A stretch of 64,000 bases of DNA from Streptomyces sp. TRM68367 (GTDB lineage: Bacteria; Actinomycetota; Actinomycetes; Streptomycetales; Streptomycetaceae): positions 1 to 64,000 of the forward strand of contig NZ_JACTVI010000036.1 of assembly GCF_014495685.1 (NCBI RefSeq), given 5' to 3'. A program made the position numbers and the translations under genes. Positions 7,920 through 15,916 of the stretch are shown one piece after another. How positions within the stretch are numbered: position 1 is the first letter of the stretch; each line of letters starts with the position of its first letter. Below the pieces are notes generated by a model, which saw nothing but the letters and a program-made list of their open reading frames with translations, was not told the DNA's origin and made no database searches.

Positions 7920-9359
7920 TCAATCGTCGACGCGCCCCAGAAAGACCGGGTTCGTGAACGCCGCCAGCGCTCCCGGCAGCGGCCCCGCCGCCGTCTCGTG
8001 CCGCAGCTCCGCCCGGACGTAGGCCGCGTACGAGGGCGTCGTACGCCACTCCACGACCCCCGACCCGGCCACCGGCAGCGGGGCGCTGGTGAACAGCACG
8101 CCCTGGTCGGTGACGAACCGGACCGCGCAGCGCGGCGCGCCCGACACCTCCAGGCGGACGGTCACCGGCCTGTCCCCGTCCACCTCCAGCCGCTCGCTGA
8201 TGCCCGCCTGGACGCCGCGCCCGCCGGACGCCGTGAAGGACAGCACGACCTGCTTCGACTCGGCGACGTACGAGCGGCCGGCCCGGATGCCCTCCTGAAC
8301 GGCCTCGCGGGTCAGGTCGTCGGCGAGGACGACCGTCTGTGGGTGGCCGACCGGGTCCGGGGCGCGGTGGGCGTCGCTGCTGCCCATCGCCGGGATCCAG
8401 TCCCGGCCGCCGCGCACCGCCGCCACCAGCATGCCGTCCCAGTCGGCCAGGGCCACCTCGTCGTCCGGGGTCCACGGGCCGTTCCACACCTCGACCGCGT
8501 CCGCCTCGCCGAAGCCGAACTTCCAGTTGCAGCCGATGCAGGTGGCGTGCGGGTGGGCGGGCACGACGAGCCCCCCGGCCTGCCGGATCCGGCGGGCGAA
8601 CCGGCCGAAACGGTTGTCGCGGGCCCGGTAGCGCCAGTCCACGAAGGTGCCGGGCTCGGTGCCGAGGGCCACCACGTGGCCGTTGCGGGTGGTGACCTCC
8701 TCGCCCAGCATGACCAGCAGGTCGTCCCCGGCCGCGTCCGCCCAGTGGGCGTGCGCGGAGTGCGTGTTGTGCTCCGAGCTGTTGATGAAGTCCAGGCCCG
8801 CCGCCCGCGCCAGCGCCGCGATCCGAGCCGGGGTGCGGCGGCCGTCGGAGTACCAGGAGTGCAGATGGCAGTCGCCGCGGTACCAGGCGCGGCCCCGGCC
8901 CTTGGCACGAGACGGCGGGTATACGGGCTCGGGAGTGTCGCCCGGCTCGCCGTACGTCAGCCTGATCGTGAGCTCGTACGACAGCCCCTGCGGGGCCACC
9001 GTGTACGGGCCGAGGGCGATGTGCCAGGTGCCCTCGCGGACGTGACCCGGAATGTAGCCCGGCGTGGCGTCGTCCGCGCGGATGAAGAACTCGGTGCGCG
9101 CCCCGCCCGACCAGCCCCGGAAGCCCCGGCCGCCCAGGTCGGTGCCGCGCTCGTCGAAGATGCCGATGTCCAGGGCGTTGCCCGGAGTGCCGGCCGGGAC
9201 GGCCGGCTTGTCGTAGGTGTAGGCGACCTTGATCTCCCGTACGCCCGAGGGGATCTCGACGGGGACGTACACGAAATCGGGGGAGCCGGGCGGCAGGGTG
9301 CCCCGTACCGTCCTGGTCTCGGCGTCCCGGGCGTCGTCGGCGCCGCTTGCGAAGGTCAC
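7920..9359 (-). CDS. CehA/McbA-type metallohydrolase with PHP domain
   Basis: A 479-residue protein. Residues 1-150 are a beta-rich domain resembling N-terminal modules of CehA/McbA proteins. The PHP hydrolase core follows, with HLHSWYSDG (165-173), SSEHN (near 196), PAHPH and GSSDAH as metal ligands. Members hydrolyse phosphoesters or, in CehA, carbamate esters. The GTG start at 9359 has GGAAG just upstream. The gene is divergent from the LLM oxidoreductase at 9461, with about 100 bp of shared promoter region. Substrate unknown. Confidence 0.82.
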   Translation of the reverse strand: MTFASGADDARDAETRTVRGTLPPGSPDFVYVPVEIPSGVREIKVAYTYDKPAVPAGTPGNALDIGIFDERGTDLGGRGFRGWSGGARTEFFIRADDATPGYIPGHVREGTWHIALGPYTVAPQGLSYELTIRLTYGEPGDTPEPVYPPSRAKGRGRAWYRGDCHLHSWYSDGRRTPARIAALARAAGLDFINSSEHNTHSAHAHWADAAGDDLLVMLGEEVTTRNGHVVALGTEPGTFVDWRYRARDNRFGRFARRIRQAGGLVVPAHPHATCIGCNWKFGFGEADAVEVWNGPWTPDDEVALADWDGMLVAAVRGGRDWIPAMGSSDAHRAPDPVGHPQTVVLADDLTREAVQEGIRAGRSYVAESKQVVLSFTASGGRGVQAGISERLEVDGDRPVTVRLEVSGAPRCAVRFVTDQGVLFTSAPLPVAGSGVVEWRTTPSYAAYVRAELRHETAAGPLPGALAAFTNPVFLGRVDD

Positions 9360-9460
9360 GCTTCCAACGTAAGCGCGGCGGCGGCTGTCGGTATGGCACG
9401 TGCACGATATTCCGGCTGGTCGGTTTCGACATATACGGGTTGGCCCGGTAAAGAAGGGGC

Positions 9461-10291
9461 ATGCGCATCGCCGTCACGATCTTCCTCACCGACGAGACGA
9501 TCACCCCGACCCGGCTCGCCCGTGAGCTGGAGCAGCGCGGTTTCGCCGGGCTGTACCTGCCCGAGCACACGCACATCCCCGTGGAGCGGACCAGCCCGTA
9601 CCCGGCGGGCGGCGACCTGCCGCGCGAGTACGGCCGGACCCTGGATCCCTTCGTCGCCCTCGGCCAGGCCGCCGCCGTCACCGAGCGGCTCGGGCTCGGT
9701 ACCGGCATCACGCTGGTCGCCCAGCATGACCCGATCGACCTCGCCAAGCAGATCGCGACCGTCGACCACCTCTCCGGCGGGCGCCTCACGCTCGGCGTCG
9801 GCTTCGGCTGGAACGCCGAGGAGGCCGCCGACCACGCCGTCGACTGGCGGAAGCGGCGTGCGCTGGTCCGGGACCGGATGGCGCTGATGCGGGCGCTGTG
9901 GGCGGCCGAACCGACCGCGTACGAGGGGGAGTTCGGCAGCGTGCGGGCCAGCCATGCGCACCCCAAGCCGGTACGCGGGCGGCCGCGCACGCTGGTCGGC
10001 GGCGCGGCGGGCCCGAAACTCTTCACCCACATCTGCGAGTACGCCGACGGGTGGCTGCCGATCGGCGGGCGCGGCCTGTCCGAGACCCTGCCGGCGCTGC
10101 GCACAGCCTGGTCCGACGCGGGCCGCGACCCGTCCACCCTCCAGGTCGTCCCGTACGCCGTCCGCCCCACCCCCGGCAAGCTCGCCCACTACGCCGAGCT
10201 GGGCATCGAGGAGGTGGTGGCGCGATTGCCGCCGGCGGGGGAGACCGAAATTCTGCGGGTGCTGGACGAGTACGGGGCGTTTGTGTCGTAG
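9461..10291 (+). CDS. LLM-class oxidoreductase, probably F420-dependent
   Basis: A 276-residue luciferase-like protein with the short TIGR03619-type layout: MRIAVTIFLTDETI start, GLYLPEHTHIP, TGITLVAQHDPIDLAKQ, and LGVGFGWNAEE in the cofactor region. Such short LLM proteins usually use coenzyme F420. The next gene on the same strand is fbiC, which makes the F420 chromophore precursor, so the cofactor assignment is supported by context. It is followed by copy 2 of the intergenic repeat. Substrate unknown. Confidence 0.82.
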   Translation: MRIAVTIFLTDETITPTRLARELEQRGFAGLYLPEHTHIPVERTSPYPAGGDLPREYGRTLDPFVALGQAAAVTERLGLGTGITLVAQHDPIDLAKQIATVDHLSGGRLTLGVGFGWNAEEAADHAVDWRKRRALVRDRMALMRALWAAEPTAYEGEFGSVRASHAHPKPVRGRPRTLVGGAAGPKLFTHICEYADGWLPIGGRGLSETLPALRTAWSDAGRDPSTLQVVPYAVRPTPGKLAHYAELGIEEVVARLPPAGETEILRVLDEYGAFVS

Positions 10292-10348
10292 ATCTGCGGA
10301 CGCGTGGTCGGTACTTCTCGTCTGCCTGGTCTGGGTCGGTGGTCGGCT

Positions 10349-10417
10349 GCGGGTGTGCTGTGGCTGGTCGCGCCCGCGCGGCGGAGCCGGATATCGATAC
10401 AGCCCCGCGCCCCTTGG
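10349..10417. repeat. Streptomyces-type intergenic repeat, copy 2
   Basis: A near-identical copy of 3961-4029, differing at a handful of positions (for example CCCGCGCG instead of CCCACGCG, and GAGCCGG instead of GAGCCGC). It lies between an LLM gene and fbiC and shares the self-complementary GCGGCGGAGCCG core. Confidence 0.8.
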
Positions 10418-10459
10418 GCGCGCCCCCGGCGTTGATCAGCCCGATCGTATGCTCGAAGG

Positions 10460-13045
10460 ATGACGACTTCCGCGACCTCCGGAACCGGCCCTACCGAGAA
10501 CTCCATGCGTCGCGCCCTCAAACGCGCCCGGGACGGCGTCGCGCTCGACGTCTCCGAGGCTGCCGTGCTGCTCCAGGCCCGTGGTGAGCAGCTCGACGAC
10601 CTCGTCGCATCCGCCGGCCGGGTGCGGGACTCGGGGCTCGACGCGGCGGGCCGGTCCGGCGTCATCACCTACTCGAAGAGCGTCTTCATCCCCCTCACCC
10701 GGCTGTGCCGGGACAAGTGCCACTACTGCACCTTCGTCACCGTGCCCGGAAAGCTGCGCCGCGCCGGGCACGGAATGTTCATGTCGCCGGACGAGGTGCT
10801 CGACATCGCCCGTCGCGGTGCCGCGCTGGGTTGCAAGGAAGCCCTCATCACCCTCGGCGACAAGCCCGAGGAGCGGTGGCCGGAGGCGCGCGAGTGGCTC
10901 GACGCGCACGGGTACGACGACACGATCGCGTACGTCCGGGCCATCTCCATCCGCATCCTGGAGGAGACGGGGCTGCTGCCCCACCTGAACCCCGGCGTCA
11001 TGAGCTGGACCGACTTCCAGCGGCTGAAGCCCGTGGCGCCGTCCATGGGCATGATGCTGGAGACGACGGCCACCCGGCTGTGGTCGGAGCCCGGCGGCCC
11101 GCACCACGGCTCGCCGGACAAGGAACCCGCCGTGCGGCTGCGGGTGCTGGAGGACGCCGGGCGCTCGTCGGTGCCCTTCACCTCCGGCCTCCTGATCGGC
11201 ATCGGCGAGACGTACGAGGAGCGCGCCGAGTCGCTGTTCGCGCTGCGGAAGGTCGCGCGGGCCTACCACGGCATCCAGGAACTCATCATCCAGAACTTCC
11301 GCGCCAAACCGGACACCGCGATGCGCGGCATGCCCGACGCGGAACTGGACGAACTGGTCGCGACGGTGGCGGTGGCGCGGCACATCATGGGGCCCGCCGC
11401 CTGCCTCCAGGCCCCGCCGAACCTCGTCGACGCCGAGTACGAGCGCCTGATCCGCGCCGGCATCGACGACTGGGGCGGGGTGTCGCCGCTGACGATCGAC
11501 CACGTCAACCCCGAACGCCCCTGGCCGCAGATCGAGGAACTGACCGAGAAGTCCCGCGCGGCAGGCTTCGAACTGCGCGAACGTCTGTGCGTGTACCCGG
11601 AGTTCGTCCGGCGCGGCGAGCCCTGGCTCGACCCGCGGCTGCGCCCGCACGTGGCGGCGCTGGCCGACCCGGAGACCGGCCTGGCCCGCCCGGACGCCGT
11701 CGTCGAGGGGCACCCGTGGCAGGAGCCGGAGGAGGCGTTCGCCGCGTCCGGCCGTACGGATCTGCACGCGTCCATCGACACCGAGGGCCGTTCGGCCGAC
11801 CGCCGCGACGACTTCGACGAGGTGTACGGCGACTGGGGCGCCCTGCGCGAGGCCGCGGCCCCCGGCATGGCACCCGAGCGCATCGACGGGGACGTACGCG
11901 AGGCCCTGCGCACGGCGGCCGACGACCCGACGCGGCTGACGGACGAGGAGGCCCTCGCCCTGCTGCACGCGGACGGGCCGGCGCTGGACGCGCTGTGCCG
12001 GGTCGCGGACGACGTGCGCAGGTCGGCGGTGGGGGACGACGTGACGTACATCGTCACGCGGAACATCAACTTCACCAACGTCTGCTACACGGGCTGCCGC
12101 TTCTGTGCGTTCGCGCAGCGCCGTACGGACGCCGACGCGTACACGCTGTCCCTGGACCAGGTCGCCGACCGCGCCCAGCAGGCCTGGGACGTGGGTGCCG
12201 TCGAGGTCTGCATGCAGGGCGGCATCCATCCCGACCTGCCGGGCACGGCGTACTTCGACATCGCGCGGGCGGTCAAGGCCCGCGTCCCCGGTATGCATGT
12301 GCACGCCTTCTCGCCGATGGAGGTGGTGAACGGCGCGACGCGGACCGGCCTTTCGATCCGCGAGTGGCTGACGGCCGCGAAGGAAGCGGGCCTCGACACG
12401 ATCCCCGGCACGGCGGCCGAGATCCTCGACGACGAGGTCCGCTGGATCCTGACCAAGGGCAAGCTGCCGACGGCGACCTGGATCGAGGTCGTGACAACCG
12501 CGCACGAGCTGGGCATCCGGTCGAGCTCGACGATGATGTACGGCCACGTCGACCAGCCGCGGCACTGGCTGGGCCACCTGCGCACCCTGGCCGGGATCCA
12601 GCAACGGACGGGCGGCTTCACGGAGTTCGTGACGCTGCCGTTCATCCACACCAACGCGCCCGTGTACCTGGCGGGGATCGCCCGCCCCGGCCCCTCGACG
12701 CGGGACAACAGGGCCGTGACGGCGATGGCCCGCCTGCTGCTGCACCCCTGGATCCCCAACATCCAGACCAGCTGGGTGAAGCTGGGCACGGAGGGCGCGG
12801 CTCAGATGCTGCGCTCCGGCGCCAACGACGTCGGCGGCACGCTGATGGAGGAGACGATCTCGCGGATGGCGGGCTCCTCGTACGGCTCGTACAAGTCGGT
12901 GAAGGACCTGATCGCCGTGGCCGAGGCGGCGGGACGTCCGGCGAAGCCGCGGACCACGGTGTACGGCGAGGTGCCGGAGGAGCGGCAGCGGGCGGCGGAG
13001 GCCTCCGACGGGCATCTGCCGGAACTGCTTCCCGTACTGGACTGA
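10460..13045 (+). CDS. fbiC: Bifunctional FO synthase (CofG/CofH fusion)
   Basis: An 861-residue double radical-SAM enzyme that joins tyrosine to the flavin precursor 5-amino-6-ribitylaminouracil to make FO, the deazaflavin of coenzyme F420. The N-terminal CofG half carries the iron-sulfur motif at Cys83, Cys87 and Cys90 (CRDKCHYC). The C-terminal CofH half carries a second one at Cys542, Cys546 and Cys549 (CYTGCRFC). Both halves are full length. No good ribosome site precedes the ATG, but TATGCT at 10448-10453 sits 7 nt before it, so a leaderless transcript is possible. The neighbouring LLM enzyme is a likely F420 user. Confidence 0.95.
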   Translation: MTTSATSGTGPTENSMRRALKRARDGVALDVSEAAVLLQARGEQLDDLVASAGRVRDSGLDAAGRSGVITYSKSVFIPLTRLCRDKCHYCTFVTVPGKLRRAGHGMFMSPDEVLDIARRGAALGCKEALITLGDKPEERWPEAREWLDAHGYDDTIAYVRAISIRILEETGLLPHLNPGVMSWTDFQRLKPVAPSMGMMLETTATRLWSEPGGPHHGSPDKEPAVRLRVLEDAGRSSVPFTSGLLIGIGETYEERAESLFALRKVARAYHGIQELIIQNFRAKPDTAMRGMPDAELDELVATVAVARHIMGPAACLQAPPNLVDAEYERLIRAGIDDWGGVSPLTIDHVNPERPWPQIEELTEKSRAAGFELRERLCVYPEFVRRGEPWLDPRLRPHVAALADPETGLARPDAVVEGHPWQEPEEAFAASGRTDLHASIDTEGRSADRRDDFDEVYGDWGALREAAAPGMAPERIDGDVREALRTAADDPTRLTDEEALALLHADGPALDALCRVADDVRRSAVGDDVTYIVTRNINFTNVCYTGCRFCAFAQRRTDADAYTLSLDQVADRAQQAWDVGAVEVCMQGGIHPDLPGTAYFDIARAVKARVPGMHVHAFSPMEVVNGATRTGLSIREWLTAAKEAGLDTIPGTAAEILDDEVRWILTKGKLPTATWIEVVTTAHELGIRSSSTMMYGHVDQPRHWLGHLRTLAGIQQRTGGFTEFVTLPFIHTNAPVYLAGIARPGPSTRDNRAVTAMARLLLHPWIPNIQTSWVKLGTEGAAQMLRSGANDVGGTLMEETISRMAGSSYGSYKSVKDLIAVAEAAGRPAKPRTTVYGEVPEERQRAAEASDGHLPELLPVLD

Positions 13046-13158
13046 CGGCTGGGAGCGGCTGCTGGCCAAGTGGCAGGCCGCCGTTGCGACACCTCTACGC
13101 CCAGTACGATGAACCGACCCCTGGTGGAGGGGTTTCGTAGCGGAGGAGATGCGTTCCC

Positions 13159-13719
13159 GTGCCTGCCCGAATTCCCTCCTGGGCCTGGGTGACCGGACTG
13201 ACCGTGGGGGCGATCGCGGCCGTGGCCGTGCTGGCCGTACATGCGGACCAGGGGCCGCACCCGACCGCCACGGCGAACCGGCCGAGCACCCCTGCACACG
13301 CGGGCGCCTCTCCCACGCCGACGGCCTCGGCCCCGGCGCGGGTGCCGGACGGCTCCGGCACCGGCCGCCGGATCGTCTACTCCCTCGGCCAGAAGCGGGT
13401 CTGGCTGGTCGACGCGAGCGACGTGGCCCGCCGCACGTTCGCCGTGTGGCCGGGCACGGTCACCCCGGACCCCGGCACGTACACGATCGGCAGCCGCACC
13501 GAGGCCACGACCGGCACCGACGGCGTACAGGTGGAGCACATCGTCTACTTCGCCTTCCAGGACGGCGTCTCGGTCGCCTTCTCCAACGCCGTGGACGGCT
13601 CCGCGCCCCCGCCGCCCGCCGAGGGCACGGAGACGGGCGGCATCCGCATGCGCAAGGCGGACGGGGCGGCGGTGTGGACGTTCGGCACGAAGGGGACGAC
13701 GGTCGTGGTGGTCAAGTAG
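13159..13719 (+). CDS. L,D-transpeptidase-like membrane-anchored protein lacking the catalytic Cys
   Basis: A 186-residue protein with one N-terminal membrane segment (residues 8-27), a Pro/Thr/Ala-rich linker and a C-terminal YkuD-like beta domain (RRIVYSLGQKRVWLVDA... PGTYTIGSR...). In active L,D-transpeptidases the motif near the end is S-H-G-C-I-R-[LM]; here residues 158-164 read ETGGIRM, and the protein contains no cysteine at all. It therefore cannot form the acyl-enzyme and is probably a structural or binding relative. The GTG start has GGAGGAG 10 nt upstream. The 3' end overlaps the convergent DUF2165 gene by 8 nt. Confidence 0.75.
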   Translation: MPARIPSWAWVTGLTVGAIAAVAVLAVHADQGPHPTATANRPSTPAHAGASPTPTASAPARVPDGSGTGRRIVYSLGQKRVWLVDASDVARRTFAVWPGTVTPDPGTYTIGSRTEATTGTDGVQVEHIVYFAFQDGVSVAFSNAVDGSAPPPPAEGTETGGIRMRKADGAAVWTFGTKGTTVVVVK

Positions 13720-14230
13720 CGCCGGTCTGCGTGCCGTACCGGAACGGCAGATGATTGACGACCAGCACGAGCCCGCTGAACAGCACCACCCGCGTCGCCG
13801 CGTCCAGCCCGTTCCAGTCCTCCGACTGCCACATCGAGAACCACTCCCCGCCGATCGCGATGAACCCGGCGCCGAACAGCAGCAGAACCATGAGCAGCCC
13901 GTACGTCGAGACCTGCCGGGCCTGCGGGTAGTCCCGCCGCGCCCACAGCCAGGTCCCGTAGACCAGCACGAGCGCGGCAACGGACTCCCACACGATGATC
14001 GCGACGTAGGCCGCGTCCTGGAGGCCTCTGCTCGTGATCGCCCGCCACATCAGATCCTCGTCCTTGAACGTCGTGTCCATGGCCAGCACATGGCGCACGA
14101 ACTGCTGGTTGGTCCCGAAGTCCGTGATGTTCCCGAAGGCGACGAGGGCGATGTAGAGGGCGACGCCGGCGGTGAGGAGCGTGGCGGTGAGGGGGAGGGC
14201 ACGGGCGGAGGTGGTGTTTGTGGTGGCCAT
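13712..14230 (-). CDS. DUF2165 small integral membrane protein
   Basis: A 172-residue protein with about four membrane segments: ATLLTAGVALYIALVAFGN, then AAYVAIIVWESVAALVLVYG, LLMVLLLFGAGFIAIGG and VVLFSGLVLVVNHL. The NITDFGTNQQFVRHVLAMDTTF loop is characteristic of the DUF2165 family, which has no established function. The ATG at 14230 is chosen because GGGGAAGA lies 9 nt before it. It is convergent with the L,D-transpeptidase-like gene. Confidence 0.85.
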   Translation of the reverse strand: MATTNTTSARALPLTATLLTAGVALYIALVAFGNITDFGTNQQFVRHVLAMDTTFKDEDLMWRAITSRGLQDAAYVAIIVWESVAALVLVYGTWLWARRDYPQARQVSTYGLLMVLLLFGAGFIAIGGEWFSMWQSEDWNGLDAATRVVLFSGLVLVVNHLPFRYGTQTGAT

Positions 14231-14402
14231 GCCGATCATTCTTCCCCGTGCGGCCCGTGGCTCAATGCCAACCACCGCAAACTCCACGGCACTTGGCGGC
14301 CGAGGCCGGTCACACTCTCCCGTCGCGGTGCGTCAGTGAGGTGACGAGGCCACCCGCCCCACCCGGGGCGACCGGCCACGACCCAGGGAGCAGGACGGCA
14401 CG

Positions 14403-14591
14403 ATGCTGAAGAACATCATGTAGGTGACGCTGTACGTCACCGATCAGGACCGCGCGCTGAGGTTCTACACGGAACATGGACCGGTGATCCGGTCGGTCCC
14501 GACGCCAAGGACCACCTGCGACGACTGCGACCGCGCATTCCGGGCACCAGAGCCGGCCCGTTGCCGGGACTGTCGCACGGCAGCGGCGTAG
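14403..14591 (+). pseudogene. Chimeric remnant: glyoxalase/VOC N-terminus joined to a zinc-ribbon-like tail
   Basis: From the ATG at 14403 the frame reads MLKNIM-stop-VTLYVTDQDRALRFYTE. This is the first strand and helix of a glyoxalase/bleomycin-resistance (VOC) protein, with a TAG where tyrosine is usual. After about 25 codons the similarity stops. The frame continues into CDDCDRAFRAPEPARCRDCR, a four-cysteine tail of the kind seen at the end of some Streptomyces DNA-binding proteins, and closes at 14589-14591. Two unrelated gene ends have apparently been joined by a deletion. Not expected to be functional. Confidence 0.6.
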
Positions 14592-14795
14592 ATGAACCCG
14601 CCGCCTGACTGCTCGTGTTCGGCCACGATTCCGTTGAGGTGGCAGACGAAATGGGAGCTGGTATGGCTGAAACCGGCCAACAACACCCCGCCCCGCCCAC
14701 ATCCCACATACCGATCCACCCCCTGAACCGACCGTCCCCGTTCGATTACAGTGCTGGACGGTCGTACGTATGGACGGTGCCCTGGGGAGGTCTAG

Positions 14796-15911
14796 GTGGG
14801 TGCGACAGCCGGCGCCGTCTGGGGCCGTAGTGAGCAGCAGGACTTCCGTAGCCGGGTGCGCGGGACCTTGCTCGGGGCGGCCGTGGGCGATGCGCTGGGC
14901 ACGCCGGTGGACGGGCTCGACATCGACGGGATCCGGGAGGCGTACGGCGCCGAGGGCGTCGCCGATCTGTCGCCTGCGTACGGGCGGCGTGGGGCCGTCA
15001 CCCATCTCACGCAGCTCACCCTGTTCTCCGTGGACGGGCTCGTAAGGGCTCAGGTGCGGCGGGACACCGGGGCCTGGCATCCGCCGACCGATCTGCACCG
15101 GGCGTATCTGCGGTGGGCAGCCACCCAGCGGGACTGGGGGCCCGATGAGCGCCGTAAGGATGACGGGTGGCTGGCGAGAGAGGAGTGGCTCTACGCGCGG
15201 CGGGATCCGACGCGTGCGCTGCTCATCGGGTTCGGGGACGAGAACATGGGGACGCTGGAGTCGCCCAAGAATCCCGGTGAGGCCGGGCCCGAGGCGGCCG
15301 CTCGTTCCGGGCCATTCGGGCTGCTCGTGGGGTGGGAAGCGCAGCTTGTCGTGCAGCTCGCCGTGGAGTGTGCCGCGCAGACGCACGGGCATCCGACCGC
15401 TTATCTGTCGGCGGGCGCGTACGCCGCGATCGTGCATGGGCTGGCCTGCGGGGAGAGCCTCGACGGGGCCGTACAGCGGGCGCTGGCCTTGTTGGCCCCG
15501 AGGGTCGGTCACCAGCCCGTGTCGGGCGCCCTTCAGCACGCGCTGGGCGCCGTACGGCAGGGCATGCCCACGCCCGCACGGGTCGCCGAGCTCGCCGGGG
15601 ACGGTACGGCGGAGGGGCTGCTTGCCGCCGCCGTCTACTGCGCCCTCGTCGGTGAGGACGTACGGCACGGGCTGCGGCTCGCCGTCAACCAGGATGGCCC
15701 CTCGGCTGCCACGAGCGCGCTCACCGGTGGTCTGCTCGGTGCCCTGCACGGCGAGACGGCCCTCCCGCCGGCCTGGCTGGCCGAGCTGGAGGGCCGTCCC
15801 ACCATCCTGGAACTCGCCGACGACTTCGCCATGGAGATGACTCAGGGGCCTGCCCTGCACGGGCCGGCGGGGTCCTCTCCCGCCTGGCTCGCCCGCTACC
15901 CACGCGGCTGA
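14796..15911 (+). CDS. ADP-ribosylglycohydrolase-family protein with lost metal motifs
   Basis: A 371-residue protein with the DraG/ARH fold signature at the start (RGTLLGAAVGDALGTPVDG). In active members the first magnesium motif is T-D-D-T-Q-M-T-L; here residues 69-76 read THLTQLTL, replacing both Asp residues. The second motif, N-x-G-G-D-S-D-T, is NQDGPSAAT at 298-306, again without the Asp pair. All the helices appear present, so this is probably a folded pseudoenzyme that may bind ADP-ribosylated targets without hydrolysing them. The GTG start has GGGGAGG 5 nt upstream. It converges on the solute symporter gene, only 5 bp away. Confidence 0.8.
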   Translation: MGATAGAVWGRSEQQDFRSRVRGTLLGAAVGDALGTPVDGLDIDGIREAYGAEGVADLSPAYGRRGAVTHLTQLTLFSVDGLVRAQVRRDTGAWHPPTDLHRAYLRWAATQRDWGPDERRKDDGWLAREEWLYARRDPTRALLIGFGDENMGTLESPKNPGEAGPEAAARSGPFGLLVGWEAQLVVQLAVECAAQTHGHPTAYLSAGAYAAIVHGLACGESLDGAVQRALALLAPRVGHQPVSGALQHALGAVRQGMPTPARVAELAGDGTAEGLLAAAVYCALVGEDVRHGLRLAVNQDGPSAATSALTGGLLGALHGETALPPAWLAELEGRPTILELADDFAMEMTQGPALHGPAGSSPAWLARYPRG

Positions 15912-15916
15912 GCCCG

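Noticed and set aside
10436..13297. Long open frame on the minus strand opposite fbiC
   Set aside because: Arg/Pro/Gly-rich composition typical of antisense frames in GC-rich DNA; fbiC on the other strand has all catalytic motifs.
14465..14719. Minus-strand small frame with a plausible hydrophobic start
   Set aside because: It lies opposite a decayed region, has no ribosome site and no family similarity.
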